DNA of 42,661 bases from Candidatus Saccharimonadota bacterium (GTDB lineage: Bacteria > Patescibacteriota > Saccharimonadia > Saccharimonadales > UBA4665): NCBI GenBank assembly GCA_014377525.1, contig JACMPL010000022.1, positions 1-42,661 of the forward strand. Direction: 5' to 3'. How positions within the stretch are numbered: the first letter of the stretch is position 1; the number at the start of each line of letters is the position of its first letter. Below the pieces are notes generated by a model. That model made no database searches. It was not told the origin of the DNA and was given only the letters and a program-made list of their open reading frames with translations. This document shows positions 1-7,994 of the stretch, piece after piece. Position numbers and translations under genes: made by a program.

Positions 1-1
1 A

Positions 2-73
2 GCTTTTACCGTAGCAGACCTCGATGCCGCACTACTGGACTACGCTGGTCGCAAACGCCGATTCGGCGCTTAG
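2..73 (+). CDS. C-terminal end of an unidentified protein (partial)
   Basis: A reading frame is open from the window edge and ends at TAG 71-73, giving 23 residues that end in DYAGRKRRFGA. Mur ligases of the MurC/Mpl type have a similar string (LxxFxGVKRRFE), but there it lies in the middle of the protein, so the likeness may be chance. The gene starts outside the window and no function can be assigned. Confidence 0.45.
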   Translation, partial: AFTVADLDAALLDYAGRKRRFGA

Positions 74-107
74 CGGTCTATAATTTCTGATTACTCACTT
101 ACTGGCG

Positions 108-113
108 TACTAT
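108..113 (+). promoter_or_regulatory. -10 hexamer TACTAT, 6 nt before ATG 120
   Basis: TACTAT ends 6 nt before the start codon, so transcription is expected to begin at or next to the A of ATG. No Shine-Dalgarno sequence lies in front of this gene. Confidence 0.5.
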
Positions 114-119
114 ACACCT

Positions 120-494
120 ATGAGCGAGGAATTTGAGCCAAGCATTCTAGTAATCCCGCCGCAGAGTAACCGTGATTGTTGGACATCCGAAGGCACCAGA
201 GTCATGAGTAGCTACGCTGATCTTGAACAAATTGAGAGTCGGGTAAAACCAGCTTTTTATGTACTACGCCGCTATGCCGCATTACTAAGCGTTGCGCCAC
301 TTGTCCACGACGATTGTTTTCCTTTTGTAAAACTGAAAGTTGGCTATATCCACCCCGGTATTGTACCTGATATAAACGCGGCAATCGCAGAAGTACTTGA
401 GCTCGATATAGTATCGCTGCAGGTTAACTACGCGCTTAATTACGATCGACATCTTCCTGACTATTCACCATTCCAAGCAAACATACCTGGATAA
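120..494 (+). CDS. Hypothetical protein, 124 aa
   Basis: Soluble, mildly acidic 124-residue protein without signal peptide, membrane segment or recognisable motif. It has two cysteines (in NRDCW and HDDCF) that do not form a metal-binding pair. The start at 120 is supported by a -10 element just upstream. It precedes gdhA by 62 bp, a stretch that carries a separate GAAAGTGAG ribosome-binding site, so the two may be transcribed separately. I do not recognise the family. Confidence 0.65.
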   Translation: MSEEFEPSILVIPPQSNRDCWTSEGTRVMSSYADLEQIESRVKPAFYVLRRYAALLSVAPLVHDDCFPFVKLKVGYIHPGIVPDINAAIAEVLELDIVSLQVNYALNYDRHLPDYSPFQANIPG

Positions 495-556
495 ACAGCA
501 CTACCAAATCACAGACGTTAGTATTACTATAAAGTAACTAATGAAAGTGAGTTTAT

Positions 557-1930
557 ATGAGTGATGGACAGACATACGTAGCTGATTTTCTAACTAATTT
601 TCGGCGTAAGCATGAGGCAGAGCCAGAGTTTATTCAAAGTGTCGAAGAGCTAGTAAATTCGCTAGGGCAACTACTCGATGCCCGGCCAGACCTCCGCTCA
701 GCTGGTGTGCTTGAGCGTATAACGGAACCGGAACGCAGTATTCAGTTCCGGGTTACTTGGGTTGCCGACGATGGCAGCGTACACGTCAATCGTGGTTACC
801 GTGTTCAATTTTCGAGCGTACTTGGACCTTACAAAGGTGGTTTGCGGTTCCACCCAAGCGTGAACCTCAGTATCTTGCAGTTCTTGGGATTTGAGCAGAT
901 CTTTAAGAACAGCCTAACCGGTTTGTGGCTGGGCGGCGGAAAGGGTGGATCAGATTTTGATCCAAAGGATAAATCGGACGCCGAAATAATGCGTTTCTGC
1001 CAAGCATTCATTACCGAACTTGCTAACTACATTGGCCCGGACACCGACATTCCAGCTGGAGACATCGGAGTTGGTTCACGCGAGATCGGCTATTTATTCG
1101 GCTGGTACAAAAAGCTGGCAAATGAGTTCCATGGATCCTTAACCGGCAAGGGCACCGACTGGGGTGGCAGTAATTTACGACCAGAAGCGACCGGCTATGG
1201 CCTACTTTATTTCGTCGATGCCATGTTACGCCACCGCGGAGATAGTATGACCGGTAAAAGCGTCGTGATTTCCGGATCTGGAAATGTCGCGCAGTATGCT
1301 GCCCAAAAAGCGATTGAATTTGGAGCGAAAGTTCTGACAATGAGCGACTCGAACGGCTATATCATTGATAACGCCGGTATCGATACCGCTAAGCTTGCTA
1401 CCATACTGCGCATCAAAAACAACGATAGGGGACGGATCAAACAATATCTCGATTTCTATCCGGATGCCGAATACTACGAGGGGAGCCGTCCATGGAAGGT
1501 TGCTGCTGATATCTACCTACCTTGCGCCACGCAGAATGAAATCGAGATCGCTGATGCGCAGGCAATGGTCGCTAATAAGCCGTTACTTGTGGCCGAAGGC
1601 GCGAACATGCCGACTACTCCGGAAGCGGTAACAGCGCTACAGGCCGCGGGTATTCTATTTGCTCCCGCCAAGGCTAGCAATGCAGGCGGTGTTGCCGTAT
1701 CGGGACTTGAAATGGCTCAAAATAGCATGCGTACGGCTTGGACGTTAGAAGTCGTTGACGACCGGCTCAAAGAGATTATGCAGAATATTCATGATAAATG
1801 TGCGAAACACGGAGCAAGTAATTCAAAATATTCCAGCAATACCGGTAGCGATATCGACTATGTCAGCGGAGCTAATATCTCTGGATTTTTGCGAGTTGCC
1901 GATGCCATGCTCAGTCAAGGAATTTTTTAG
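557..1930 (+). CDS. gdhA: NADP-type glutamate dehydrogenase
   Basis: Interconverts 2-oxoglutarate plus ammonia and L-glutamate with NAD(P)H; cytosolic. The 457 residues match the hexameric bacterial enzyme (about 445-450). Visible landmarks: the substrate-binding stretch GPYKGGLRFHP, the glycine-rich GGGKGGSDFDPKDKSD, the catalytic-Asp region PAGDIGVGSREIGYLFG, the switch to the Rossmann domain (RPEATGYGLLYF), the dinucleotide loop SGSGNVAQYAA and the C-terminal NAGGVAVSGLEMAQN. GAAAGTGAG about 6 nt upstream of ATG 557 acts as ribosome-binding site, so this gene, unlike many here, has a leader. Cofactor preference is inferred from the family. It could make glutamate for protein synthesis or balance NADPH made by zwf/gnd. 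Confidence 0.95.
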   Translation: MSDGQTYVADFLTNFRRKHEAEPEFIQSVEELVNSLGQLLDARPDLRSAGVLERITEPERSIQFRVTWVADDGSVHVNRGYRVQFSSVLGPYKGGLRFHPSVNLSILQFLGFEQIFKNSLTGLWLGGGKGGSDFDPKDKSDAEIMRFCQAFITELANYIGPDTDIPAGDIGVGSREIGYLFGWYKKLANEFHGSLTGKGTDWGGSNLRPEATGYGLLYFVDAMLRHRGDSMTGKSVVISGSGNVAQYAAQKAIEFGAKVLTMSDSNGYIIDNAGIDTAKLATILRIKNNDRGRIKQYLDFYPDAEYYEGSRPWKVAADIYLPCATQNEIEIADAQAMVANKPLLVAEGANMPTTPEAVTALQAAGILFAPAKASNAGGVAVSGLEMAQNSMRTAWTLEVVDDRLKEIMQNIHDKCAKHGASNSKYSSNTGSDIDYVSGANISGFLRVADAMLSQGIF

Positions 1931-1962
1931 GTATACTATACACATACTAACTTTGGAGAAGT

Positions 1963-4059
1963 ATGGCCAAAATTAATGACATTGATTTTACATCCGTTTT
2001 TAATGGTTCACCCTTTCAAACTATTGTTTGGGCAGCCGATGATCCTACGTTCACTATTCTTGCCCAAAATGATCGTCACGCCGCCACGACATTAAATGGC
2101 GCACCGAAGAAAATCGGTAGTCCTCTTATGGAAGCCTACCCTGATACTTCCGAGCAATACCTTAAGACTGGTGTCAGCACTCTGGTCGAGTCAATCCGGA
2201 CGACCATAAAAACTAAAAAAATGGATACCATGCCGATTATTCGTTACGACATCAAAGATGGTAACGGCGTGTTTATCGAACGGTACTGGCAGGCTTCGCA
2301 TTACCCGCTGTTTGATGCCCACAATAACGTGTATGCAGTATTCCAAGTAACCGAAGACATCACTAAGTCGATGAAGACCGATAAAGAGCTTGATCGGGTT
2401 AACATCCAACTAGAAAATGCGCTCAACTTGGCACGGATTGGAACCTGGCAGTGGCATATTCCGACTGGACATGTCACAGCCGACAAAACCGTTGCTAAAA
2501 TGTTCGGTATCTCACCGAAAGTTGCTGCAGCCGGATTACCGGTGGATACATTTATCGCTTCTATTCATCCTAGCGATCGTCCAGAAGCTCTCCGTGCAAT
2601 TGACAGAACAGTCAAGAATCATGAGCCCTATAATCATGAATATCGTACGGTAAGCACTAACGGTTCGGTTCGCTGGACAAATGCTCGGGGGCAAGTCGAA
2701 CTCGATAGCGCCGGTAACGCGCTCAATTTCCCCGGTGTGATCATCGATATAACCGAAACTAAGCAAGCTGCTCTCATTGCAGCCTTTCTTGCTAAAGCCA
2801 GCGCCCAATTAGCAAGTTCACTCGATTACGTCCAAAACGTCAAAATTCTTGGAGACATTGCGGTACCAGAAATCGTCGATTGGATTGCCATAAAACGGCT
2901 TGATGAGGGCGGTCAGCTCAAGCAACTCGTCGTCAAACATTGTGACGATACCAAGACTGCCTGGGCCGAAAGAAACGGTTCAGTCAATGGGCCGATCGCT
3001 GACCGGGCCATCAGAACTAGACAACAACAATTTTACCCCGACCTAGCACATGCTCCAGCCAGCGTCAAAAAAGAAATCAGCCACGAACTCGATTTACGGT
3101 CATTATGCATTTCCCCAATCATGGTAAATGGCCAAGCTGTTGGCACACTTTCTATTGGGCTAAGCGGCGATGAACGACTATTTACAGATGCCGATTCATA
3201 CTTGGGTAGCGAGTTAGCTGCCCGCGTCTCGCTGGCTATTGCCAATGCTACATTATACGATTTAGCAACTGATGAACTCGGCAAACGAGAAGTTCTGCAA
3301 GCTGAACTCAAACAGGCTAATGAGCGGTTAGAGAAGCGCGTATTAGAACGCACTGCGGAACTCAATAGTACGAATCTTAATCTACAGCGTAGTAACCAAG
3401 AATTGCAGGATTTTGCCTACGTAGCTTCGCATGATCTGCAGGAACCTCTCCGTAAAATTCAGGCTTTTGGCAACTTACTACAAGATGAATATGCCAGTGA
3501 ATTAGGCGAGGGAAGTGATTACCTAAACCGCATGCGCAGCGCTGCCGCCAGAATGAGTATTTTGATAGAAGATTTATTATCCTTTTCACGAGTGACAACC
3601 GACGCCAAACCATTCACTTCCGTTAACCTCAATGAGGTACTAAGTGAGGTATTGGAAGATTTAGAAAACCGGATCGATACGACTGGTGGCAGTGTTGAGA
3701 GTGAGGATCTACCAACGATTAACGCTGATCACACACAGATCCGGCAGTTACTTCAAAACCTAGTCGGTAACGCCCTCAAATTCCACAAAGTCGATACGCC
3801 TCCGATTGTCAAAGTGGCCTGCCAAGTACTGCCCAATACTATTGAGCTAACCGTAACCGACAACGGTGTTGGCTTTGACGAAAAATATCTAGACCGTATT
3901 TTTGCTGTCTTTCAGAGGTTGCACGGCCGCGATGTTTACGAAGGCACTGGCATTGGACTGGCTGTTTGTCGTAAAATTGTAGAGCGTCACGGCGGCAGTA
4001 TTACTGCAACTAGTCAACTCGATAACGGTGCTTCGTTCATTGTCTCACTAGCCAAATAA
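1963..4059 (+). CDS. PAS-PAS-GAF sensor histidine kinase
   Basis: Soluble 698-residue sensor kinase with no membrane segment. Domain order: an N-terminal PAS-like region (about 10-135), a PAS/PAC (about 145-268, with WQWHIPTGHVTADK and GVIIDITETKQAA), a GAF (about 270-425), a coiled-coil linker, a dimerisation/phosphoacceptor domain with SHDLQEPLRK (His about 490), and a HATPase domain with NLVGNALKFHK, DNGVGFDEKY and GTGIGLAVC. The HDLQEPLR type of phosphoacceptor is typical of kinases paired with Rcp1-like receivers, and one follows 26 bp downstream. The GAF lacks an obvious phytochrome chromophore Cys, so light sensing is not supported and the ligand is unknown. TTGGAG lies just upstream of ATG 1963. 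Confidence 0.9.
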   Translation: MAKINDIDFTSVFNGSPFQTIVWAADDPTFTILAQNDRHAATTLNGAPKKIGSPLMEAYPDTSEQYLKTGVSTLVESIRTTIKTKKMDTMPIIRYDIKDGNGVFIERYWQASHYPLFDAHNNVYAVFQVTEDITKSMKTDKELDRVNIQLENALNLARIGTWQWHIPTGHVTADKTVAKMFGISPKVAAAGLPVDTFIASIHPSDRPEALRAIDRTVKNHEPYNHEYRTVSTNGSVRWTNARGQVELDSAGNALNFPGVIIDITETKQAALIAAFLAKASAQLASSLDYVQNVKILGDIAVPEIVDWIAIKRLDEGGQLKQLVVKHCDDTKTAWAERNGSVNGPIADRAIRTRQQQFYPDLAHAPASVKKEISHELDLRSLCISPIMVNGQAVGTLSIGLSGDERLFTDADSYLGSELAARVSLAIANATLYDLATDELGKREVLQAELKQANERLEKRVLERTAELNSTNLNLQRSNQELQDFAYVASHDLQEPLRKIQAFGNLLQDEYASELGEGSDYLNRMRSAAARMSILIEDLLSFSRVTTDAKPFTSVNLNEVLSEVLEDLENRIDTTGGSVESEDLPTINADHTQIRQLLQNLVGNALKFHKVDTPPIVKVACQVLPNTIELTVTDNGVGFDEKYLDRIFAVFQRLHGRDVYEGTGIGLAVCRKIVERHGGSITATSQLDNGASFIVSLAK

Positions 4060-4085
4060 CTAATAGAATACTACGAAGGAAACCA

Positions 4086-4550
4086 ATGCAAGATAACAAA
4101 ACTGAAATAATCATACTCATGGCCGACGATGACGACGACGATTTTTTGTTGACTTCAAAGGCACTGAATCAAAGTAAACTATTAATCACACTACACCGCG
4201 TTAAGGACGGCGAAGAATTACTCACCTATCTTAGGCATGAGGCACCATACGAAGATCAGTCAGCTTATCAGCGACCGGGCGTCATACTACTCGATCTCAA
4301 TATGCCACGAAAAGATGGCCGCGAGGCGCTCAAGGAAATCAAATCAGACCCGATGCTTACTGACATACCGGTCGTTGTATTTACGACCTCCAAAGCCGAG
4401 GCAGACGTTTACCGGACGTACCAGCTGGGTGTCAATTCGTTTATCACCAAACCGGTAACTTTCGAGAGTCTTATCGATGTCATGAAAACACTTGGTAATT
4501 ACTGGTTCAACATCGTAACACTACCGTCTAATCACGACAAGACTCAATGA
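4086..4550 (+). CDS. Rcp1-like single-domain response regulator
   Basis: 154-residue stand-alone receiver. The acidic pocket is MADDDDDDF, the phosphoacceptor Asp is about residue 70 in LLDLNMPRKDGRE, the Thr switch is VVFTTSK and the conserved Lys is in FITKPVTF. The insertion around EAPYEDQSAYQRPG and the ending LGNYWFNIVTLP are characteristic of the Rcp1 family that takes phosphate from HDLQEPLR kinases. There is no output domain, so it probably relays phosphate, perhaps to the downstream hybrid kinase. AAGGAAACC precedes ATG 4086, and its TGA overlaps the next start (ATGA). Confidence 0.93.
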   Translation: MQDNKTEIIILMADDDDDDFLLTSKALNQSKLLITLHRVKDGEELLTYLRHEAPYEDQSAYQRPGVILLDLNMPRKDGREALKEIKSDPMLTDIPVVVFTTSKAEADVYRTYQLGVNSFITKPVTFESLIDVMKTLGNYWFNIVTLPSNHDKTQ

Positions 4551-5659
4551 TACATAAACCGTTATCACTATTGCTTGTCGATGACGACGAGGACGATTAC
4601 TTAATCCTCAAGGGCTTATTGGCGAAAATCACAAATCCAAAAATTAAACTCGATTGGATTGCAGATCCGAACCAGGCTTTGAGCGTTATCGGACAGGGTA
4701 CCCACGATATCTATTTAATAGATTATCGACTAGGGCCTATGAGCGGGCTCGATTTATTAGCTAACTTCGACCTGCCTGTCCGTGAACAACCGTTTATCAT
4801 ACTGACTGGTGCAGGTGACAGCCGTTTAGAAGAGCGCGCAATGTTAATTGGCGCCGCTGATTATCTCGTCAAAGGTAGTTTTGGTGTCGATTTGTTGTCG
4901 CGCGTGCTGCGTTACAGTCTGCAACGAAAACGCATGGAAATTCAACGTTTGCAACATCTGCAAGAAATTAATAAATCCAAGGATGAATTTATTAGTCTAG
5001 CTTCCCACCAGCTTCGGACGCCGGCCACGGCCGTCAAACAGTATATTGGTATGCTTCTAGAGGGCTACGCTGGGCCGCTCGCCGAACAGCAGCAGTCGTA
5101 CCTGCAGAGTGCCTATAGTAGCAATGAACGCCAGCTTAAAATTGTCGATGATATACTGCGTGTAGCTCAAATTGACCTTAAAAAACTGCGAATGCGACCG
5201 GAAAGCTGCGACATAACAGTATGGCTACGCGAGCTTACCGAAGACATAGAATCAATTATGGTCGATCGAAAACAGAAGTTAGTATACACTGCGCCCAAGC
5301 TGCCAATTGTTGCCAATATCGATAAATTGTACCTCGGTATGGCTTTAACGAATTTACTCGATAATGCCAGCAAATATTCTAACCACGAAACAGCTATTAC
5401 CGTTAGTATTGAATCCGATACTAACGGTCTCTTGCAAATAAGCATCCAAGATCAAGGCGTCGGCATCGCAGCCGATGATTTCGACAAATTATTCGTCAAA
5501 TTTTCGCGAATACCAAACCCCGTATCGGTACTCGTCGGTGGCACCGGACTCGGGCTGTACTGGAGTAATGAGATCATCCACCTGCATCAGGGTAAGATCG
5601 AGGTAAGCTCCGAATTGAACGCGGGTACAACTTTTACGGTCAGCCTGCCGCAGAGCTGA
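4547..5659 (+). CDS. Hybrid protein: receiver domain fused to a histidine kinase
   Basis: 370 residues: an N-terminal receiver (about 1-125; acidic pocket VDDDEDD, phosphoacceptor Asp about 59 in LIDYRLGPMSG, Lys in DYLVKGS), a short linker, HisKA with ASHQLRTPATAVKQYI (His about 154), and HATPase_c with NLLDNASKYS, DQGVGIAADDF and GGTGLGLYWS. Placing the receiver before the kinase suggests that its activity is controlled by phosphorylation from another kinase, making it an intermediate in a relay. It is translationally coupled to the preceding receiver through ATGA. There is no membrane segment and no DNA-binding output in the operon. Confidence 0.92.
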   Translation: MIHKPLSLLLVDDDEDDYLILKGLLAKITNPKIKLDWIADPNQALSVIGQGTHDIYLIDYRLGPMSGLDLLANFDLPVREQPFIILTGAGDSRLEERAMLIGAADYLVKGSFGVDLLSRVLRYSLQRKRMEIQRLQHLQEINKSKDEFISLASHQLRTPATAVKQYIGMLLEGYAGPLAEQQQSYLQSAYSSNERQLKIVDDILRVAQIDLKKLRMRPESCDITVWLRELTEDIESIMVDRKQKLVYTAPKLPIVANIDKLYLGMALTNLLDNASKYSNHETAITVSIESDTNGLLQISIQDQGVGIAADDFDKLFVKFSRIPNPVSVLVGGTGLGLYWSNEIIHLHQGKIEVSSELNAGTTFTVSLPQS

Positions 5660-5685
5660 TTATTGCAAAGTACTGCGTAATTATC

Positions 5686-5691
5686 TATAAC
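5686..5691 (+). promoter_or_regulatory. -10 hexamer TATAAC, 6 nt before ATG 5698
   Basis: TATAAC ends 6 nt before the start of the interrupted Nudix gene, so the gene keeps a plausible promoter despite its internal stop. Confidence 0.4.
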
Positions 5692-5697
5692 TATAGT

Positions 5698-6165
5698 ATG
5701 GAAGCCGAGAGTGATCAGCAGCAACCAAGAATATCAGTTCGGGGTATCGTCATGTATGGGGGCAAGCTATTATGCGTTCGCCAGAAACAATACAGCGATC
5801 CCAGTAGCCCGCCCAACGATTTCTGGAACACACCTGGCGGTGGGCTGGAGCCCGGTGAGTCGTTACAAGCTGGCTTGGCACGTGAGATGATGGAGGAAAC
5901 CGGTGTCGCTGCTGACATCGGCAACTTACTCTATACCCAGCAATTTCGCCACAACTAGCGCGAGTATCTCGATTTTTTCTTTCATGTCACTAACGGCAAA
6001 GATTTTGTCTTCATCGACCTCGACAAAACTAGCCATGGTGCCACCGAAATCTCTGATATAGGATTCATCGATGTGACCGAGCTACCAGTTATGCCGGCCT
6101 TCCTGGTGACAACGATTCCTGAATTTGATGCCGATGCTCCAACAAAATTATTCTCGTATCTGTAA
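5698..6165 (+). pseudogene. Nudix hydrolase interrupted by an in-frame TAG
   Basis: Nudix hydrolases cleave nucleoside diphosphates linked to another moiety. The first 86 codons hold an intact Nudix box (GGGLEPGESL followed by AREMMEETGV, fitting GX5EX7REUXEEXGU). An amber codon at 5956-5958 then interrupts the frame, and the same frame runs on for 69 sensible codons (REYLDFFFHVTNGKDF onward) to TAA 6163-6165. The total of about 155 residues is normal for the family, so one substitution such as CAG to TAG explains the break. The truncated product would lack the last strands and helix. Alternatives are a base-call error or readthrough. Confidence 0.85.
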
Positions 6166-6173
6166 AGATTCGC

Positions 6174-6179
6174 TACACT
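6174..6179 (+). promoter_or_regulatory. -10 hexamer TACACT, 7 nt before ATG 6187
   Basis: TACACT ends 7 nt before ATG 6187 but only 1 nt before ATG 6181, favouring 6187 as the start of the next gene. Confidence 0.35.
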
Positions 6180-6186
6180 AATGCTT

Positions 6187-7158
6187 ATGGTTTCAACTAC
6201 TGCTATTTTGCTCGCTGTCGTGGCTGTGACTTTTGCTGTCGGCGTCAACAAGCATTACCGGAAGCGCGTAACCGCACCGATGCTGGCCGCAACACCAGTG
6301 CTACTCAGTTATTACACGGATGGTATGAATATCATGGCGGCCCAACAGGGGAAAATTGCTAACATGCACTATTCGGCTTATTTGACTGTTGCTGACAATA
6401 AGGCTATTCAGCATGACGCGGGTAGCCAATCACTCATTTATCGGGTTGAACTACCATTTTCTACCAAATCGCATATTGTCGGCATACCGAAACGTACTGG
6501 CGCAGTTCAGCTCAACCCAGCTGCAGAGGGTAGTATTATGCAGCGCGTACAGCTAGAAGGTGATTACTAGGACTATTTTACGCTCTATTCCGAACAAGGA
6601 AGCGGGGCAGACACCCAGTATGTACTCAATCCGAAAGCTATGATCTTTACTATCGATTTCTGTCAGTCGCAGAGCTGGGAAATCGTCGGCAATGAACTCT
6701 ATTTTATTCAAACATCAAGCACTGTTGACGGGCATGACACTACAAGCATGGAGCAGGACGTAGCCATGTTTGTCTCTAATATTCGCCCCGCTCTCGAGGC
6801 GCCAAACACCGCAGTAGATAATCCCAATAACGTGCCTTACGCTCAGGACCGACGTACCGACCTCGTCTGCCCGATTTGCAAAATGGCGCTCACTAATGCC
6901 GACCACTACTTTGCTTGCCCTAGTGAACATGGATTTTTAGTTAATGGCCAAGCGCTTATTGCTATCAAACGCAAAACATTGGAATTACCGATCGTACCAG
7001 CGGGCAGCAGCGTAGCTCACAAATCACTTACTTGTCCCTCATGCGGAACCGCTATGGTCCTAGTCGATTTTGATGGCTCGCAGACAGTTATCGATACTTG
7101 CCCGAATTGTCCATACCGATGGTTGGACGGTAGTGACGTTGCAGCAATTGCTCGCTAA
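6187..7158 (+). pseudogene. Membrane-anchored zinc-ribbon (zf-TFIIB-like) protein interrupted by an in-frame TAG
   Basis: The N-terminus is a single hydrophobic segment (STTAILLAVVAVTFAVGV) followed by a basic stop (NKHYRKR) and a soluble domain. The frame stops at TAG 6568-6570 after LEGDY and then continues without a break (DYFTLYSEQGSGADTQYVL onward) for 195 more codons. The second half has a first Cys pair (CPICKMAL), CPSEHG, and a C-terminal zf-TFIIB-like ribbon (CPSCGTAMVLVDFDG, then CPNCPYRWLDG). The two halves form one coherent protein of about 323 residues, so I treat this as one gene with a nonsense codon. The function is unknown. An internal restart at ATG 6640 could yield the zinc-ribbon half alone. 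Confidence 0.8.
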
Positions 7159-7216
7159 GTTAGTGATACGATTACACGGTAAATTGCTCATGCTTGCAAC
7201 TAGCCATGGTAAGACT

Positions 7217-7222
7217 GATACT
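7217..7222 (+). promoter_or_regulatory. -10 hexamer GATACT, 8 nt before ATG 7231
   Basis: GATACT, a weaker match to the consensus, ends 8 nt before the GNAT start. Confidence 0.3.
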
Positions 7223-7230
7223 GAATCAAT

Positions 7231-7944
7231 ATGAGCCCTGAAATTACAACAATTGATATTCAAAAGCTAACCTTGATGTCTGATAGTGCAGCTATGATTG
7301 TCAATCCAATTGGGCGAGCTGCGTGGTCGTCTCAATTGAGCCAACGGCCAATCGCTGATATTGATCAGGTGTATGGCAGTCCCGAAGTTGGTACTGTCAT
7401 GTATGATGAGCTAACTAATTTGCAAAAGGCCTATTTAGCGCCCCTGGCGATGCGTCGATGGGGCACTGGCGTCGTGATAGCGGCCTATGCGCCGGAGTTA
7501 ACGTCGCGGCCATTTAACGAGCGATTTGTCGGTTACGCGTTGATGCGTCCCTATCTGCCCGGCAACGCGCTGTCTCGGTTTGGTCGCAGCTATTTTCGGC
7601 GTGGCGACCCTACTGCATTTTTACAGGACATTGCCGTGCTCCCAAGTTATCAACACCGGGGAATTGCTTCGGCGCTTGTTGCTGCTCAATCTAAAGAATT
7701 ACGACATCTATCACGTACTACTACCGAGTGTTTGGTAGGAAACGAACAAAGCTATGGGTTTTTACGTAGTCTCGGCTACACCGTCGTACAAGGCAGCCTG
7801 CGCTCAAAACAGCATTTTGGTGCAGACACCAAACCGGCTTTAGCTTGGACGCTACAGGCTGAGCTATACCAAGTCGAACGGTCGGCATCCGAACATGCCA
7901 ACCGAAAAGCTTCCAATTTTACTACCAATAAATACGTCGATTAA
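7231..7944 (+). CDS. GNAT-family N-acetyltransferase
   Basis: 237-residue cytosolic protein with the acetyl-CoA binding core of the GNAT fold: the strand FLQDIAVLPSYQHRGIASAL carries the Q/RxxGxG/A pyrophosphate loop (QHRGIA), followed by the helix VAAQSKELRHL and the late-strand signature NEQSYGFLRSLGYTVVQ. GNATs transfer an acetyl group from acetyl-CoA to an amine; the substrate cannot be read from the sequence. It is shorter than MshD, which has two GNAT repeats, so I would not assign it to thiol synthesis although thiol-type genes lie 7 kb away. ATG 7276 is a possible shorter start. Confidence 0.82.
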   Translation: MSPEITTIDIQKLTLMSDSAAMIVNPIGRAAWSSQLSQRPIADIDQVYGSPEVGTVMYDELTNLQKAYLAPLAMRRWGTGVVIAAYAPELTSRPFNERFVGYALMRPYLPGNALSRFGRSYFRRGDPTAFLQDIAVLPSYQHRGIASALVAAQSKELRHLSRTTTECLVGNEQSYGFLRSLGYTVVQGSLRSKQHFGADTKPALAWTLQAELYQVERSASEHANRKASNFTTNKYVD

Positions 7945-7982
7945 TGGACTGATTCGGCCAGTGTAGCGCTTAGCAAGTAGGG

Positions 7983-7988
7983 TACAAT
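7983..7988 (+). promoter_or_regulatory. -10 hexamer TACAAT, 6 nt before ATG 7995
   Basis: TACAAT ends 6 nt before the start; no Shine-Dalgarno sequence is present between them. Confidence 0.5.
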
Positions 7989-7994
7989 ACAGTC

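Noticed and set aside
1023-1340. Long open frames antisense to gdhA and similar antisense frames inside gltX and other genes
   Set aside because: They lie wholly inside well-recognised genes, are rich in Arg/Cys/Ser without motifs, and have no start signals.
1963-4059. Histidine kinase considered as a phytochrome
   Set aside because: The order PAS-PAS-GAF and the lack of a bilin-binding Cys or a PHY domain do not support it; only the phosphoacceptor type resembles phytochrome kinases.
7231-7944. GNAT protein considered as MshD for the proposed thiol pathway
   Set aside because: MshD has two GNAT repeats and about 300 residues; this protein shows one acetyl-CoA loop and lies 7 kb away among unrelated genes.
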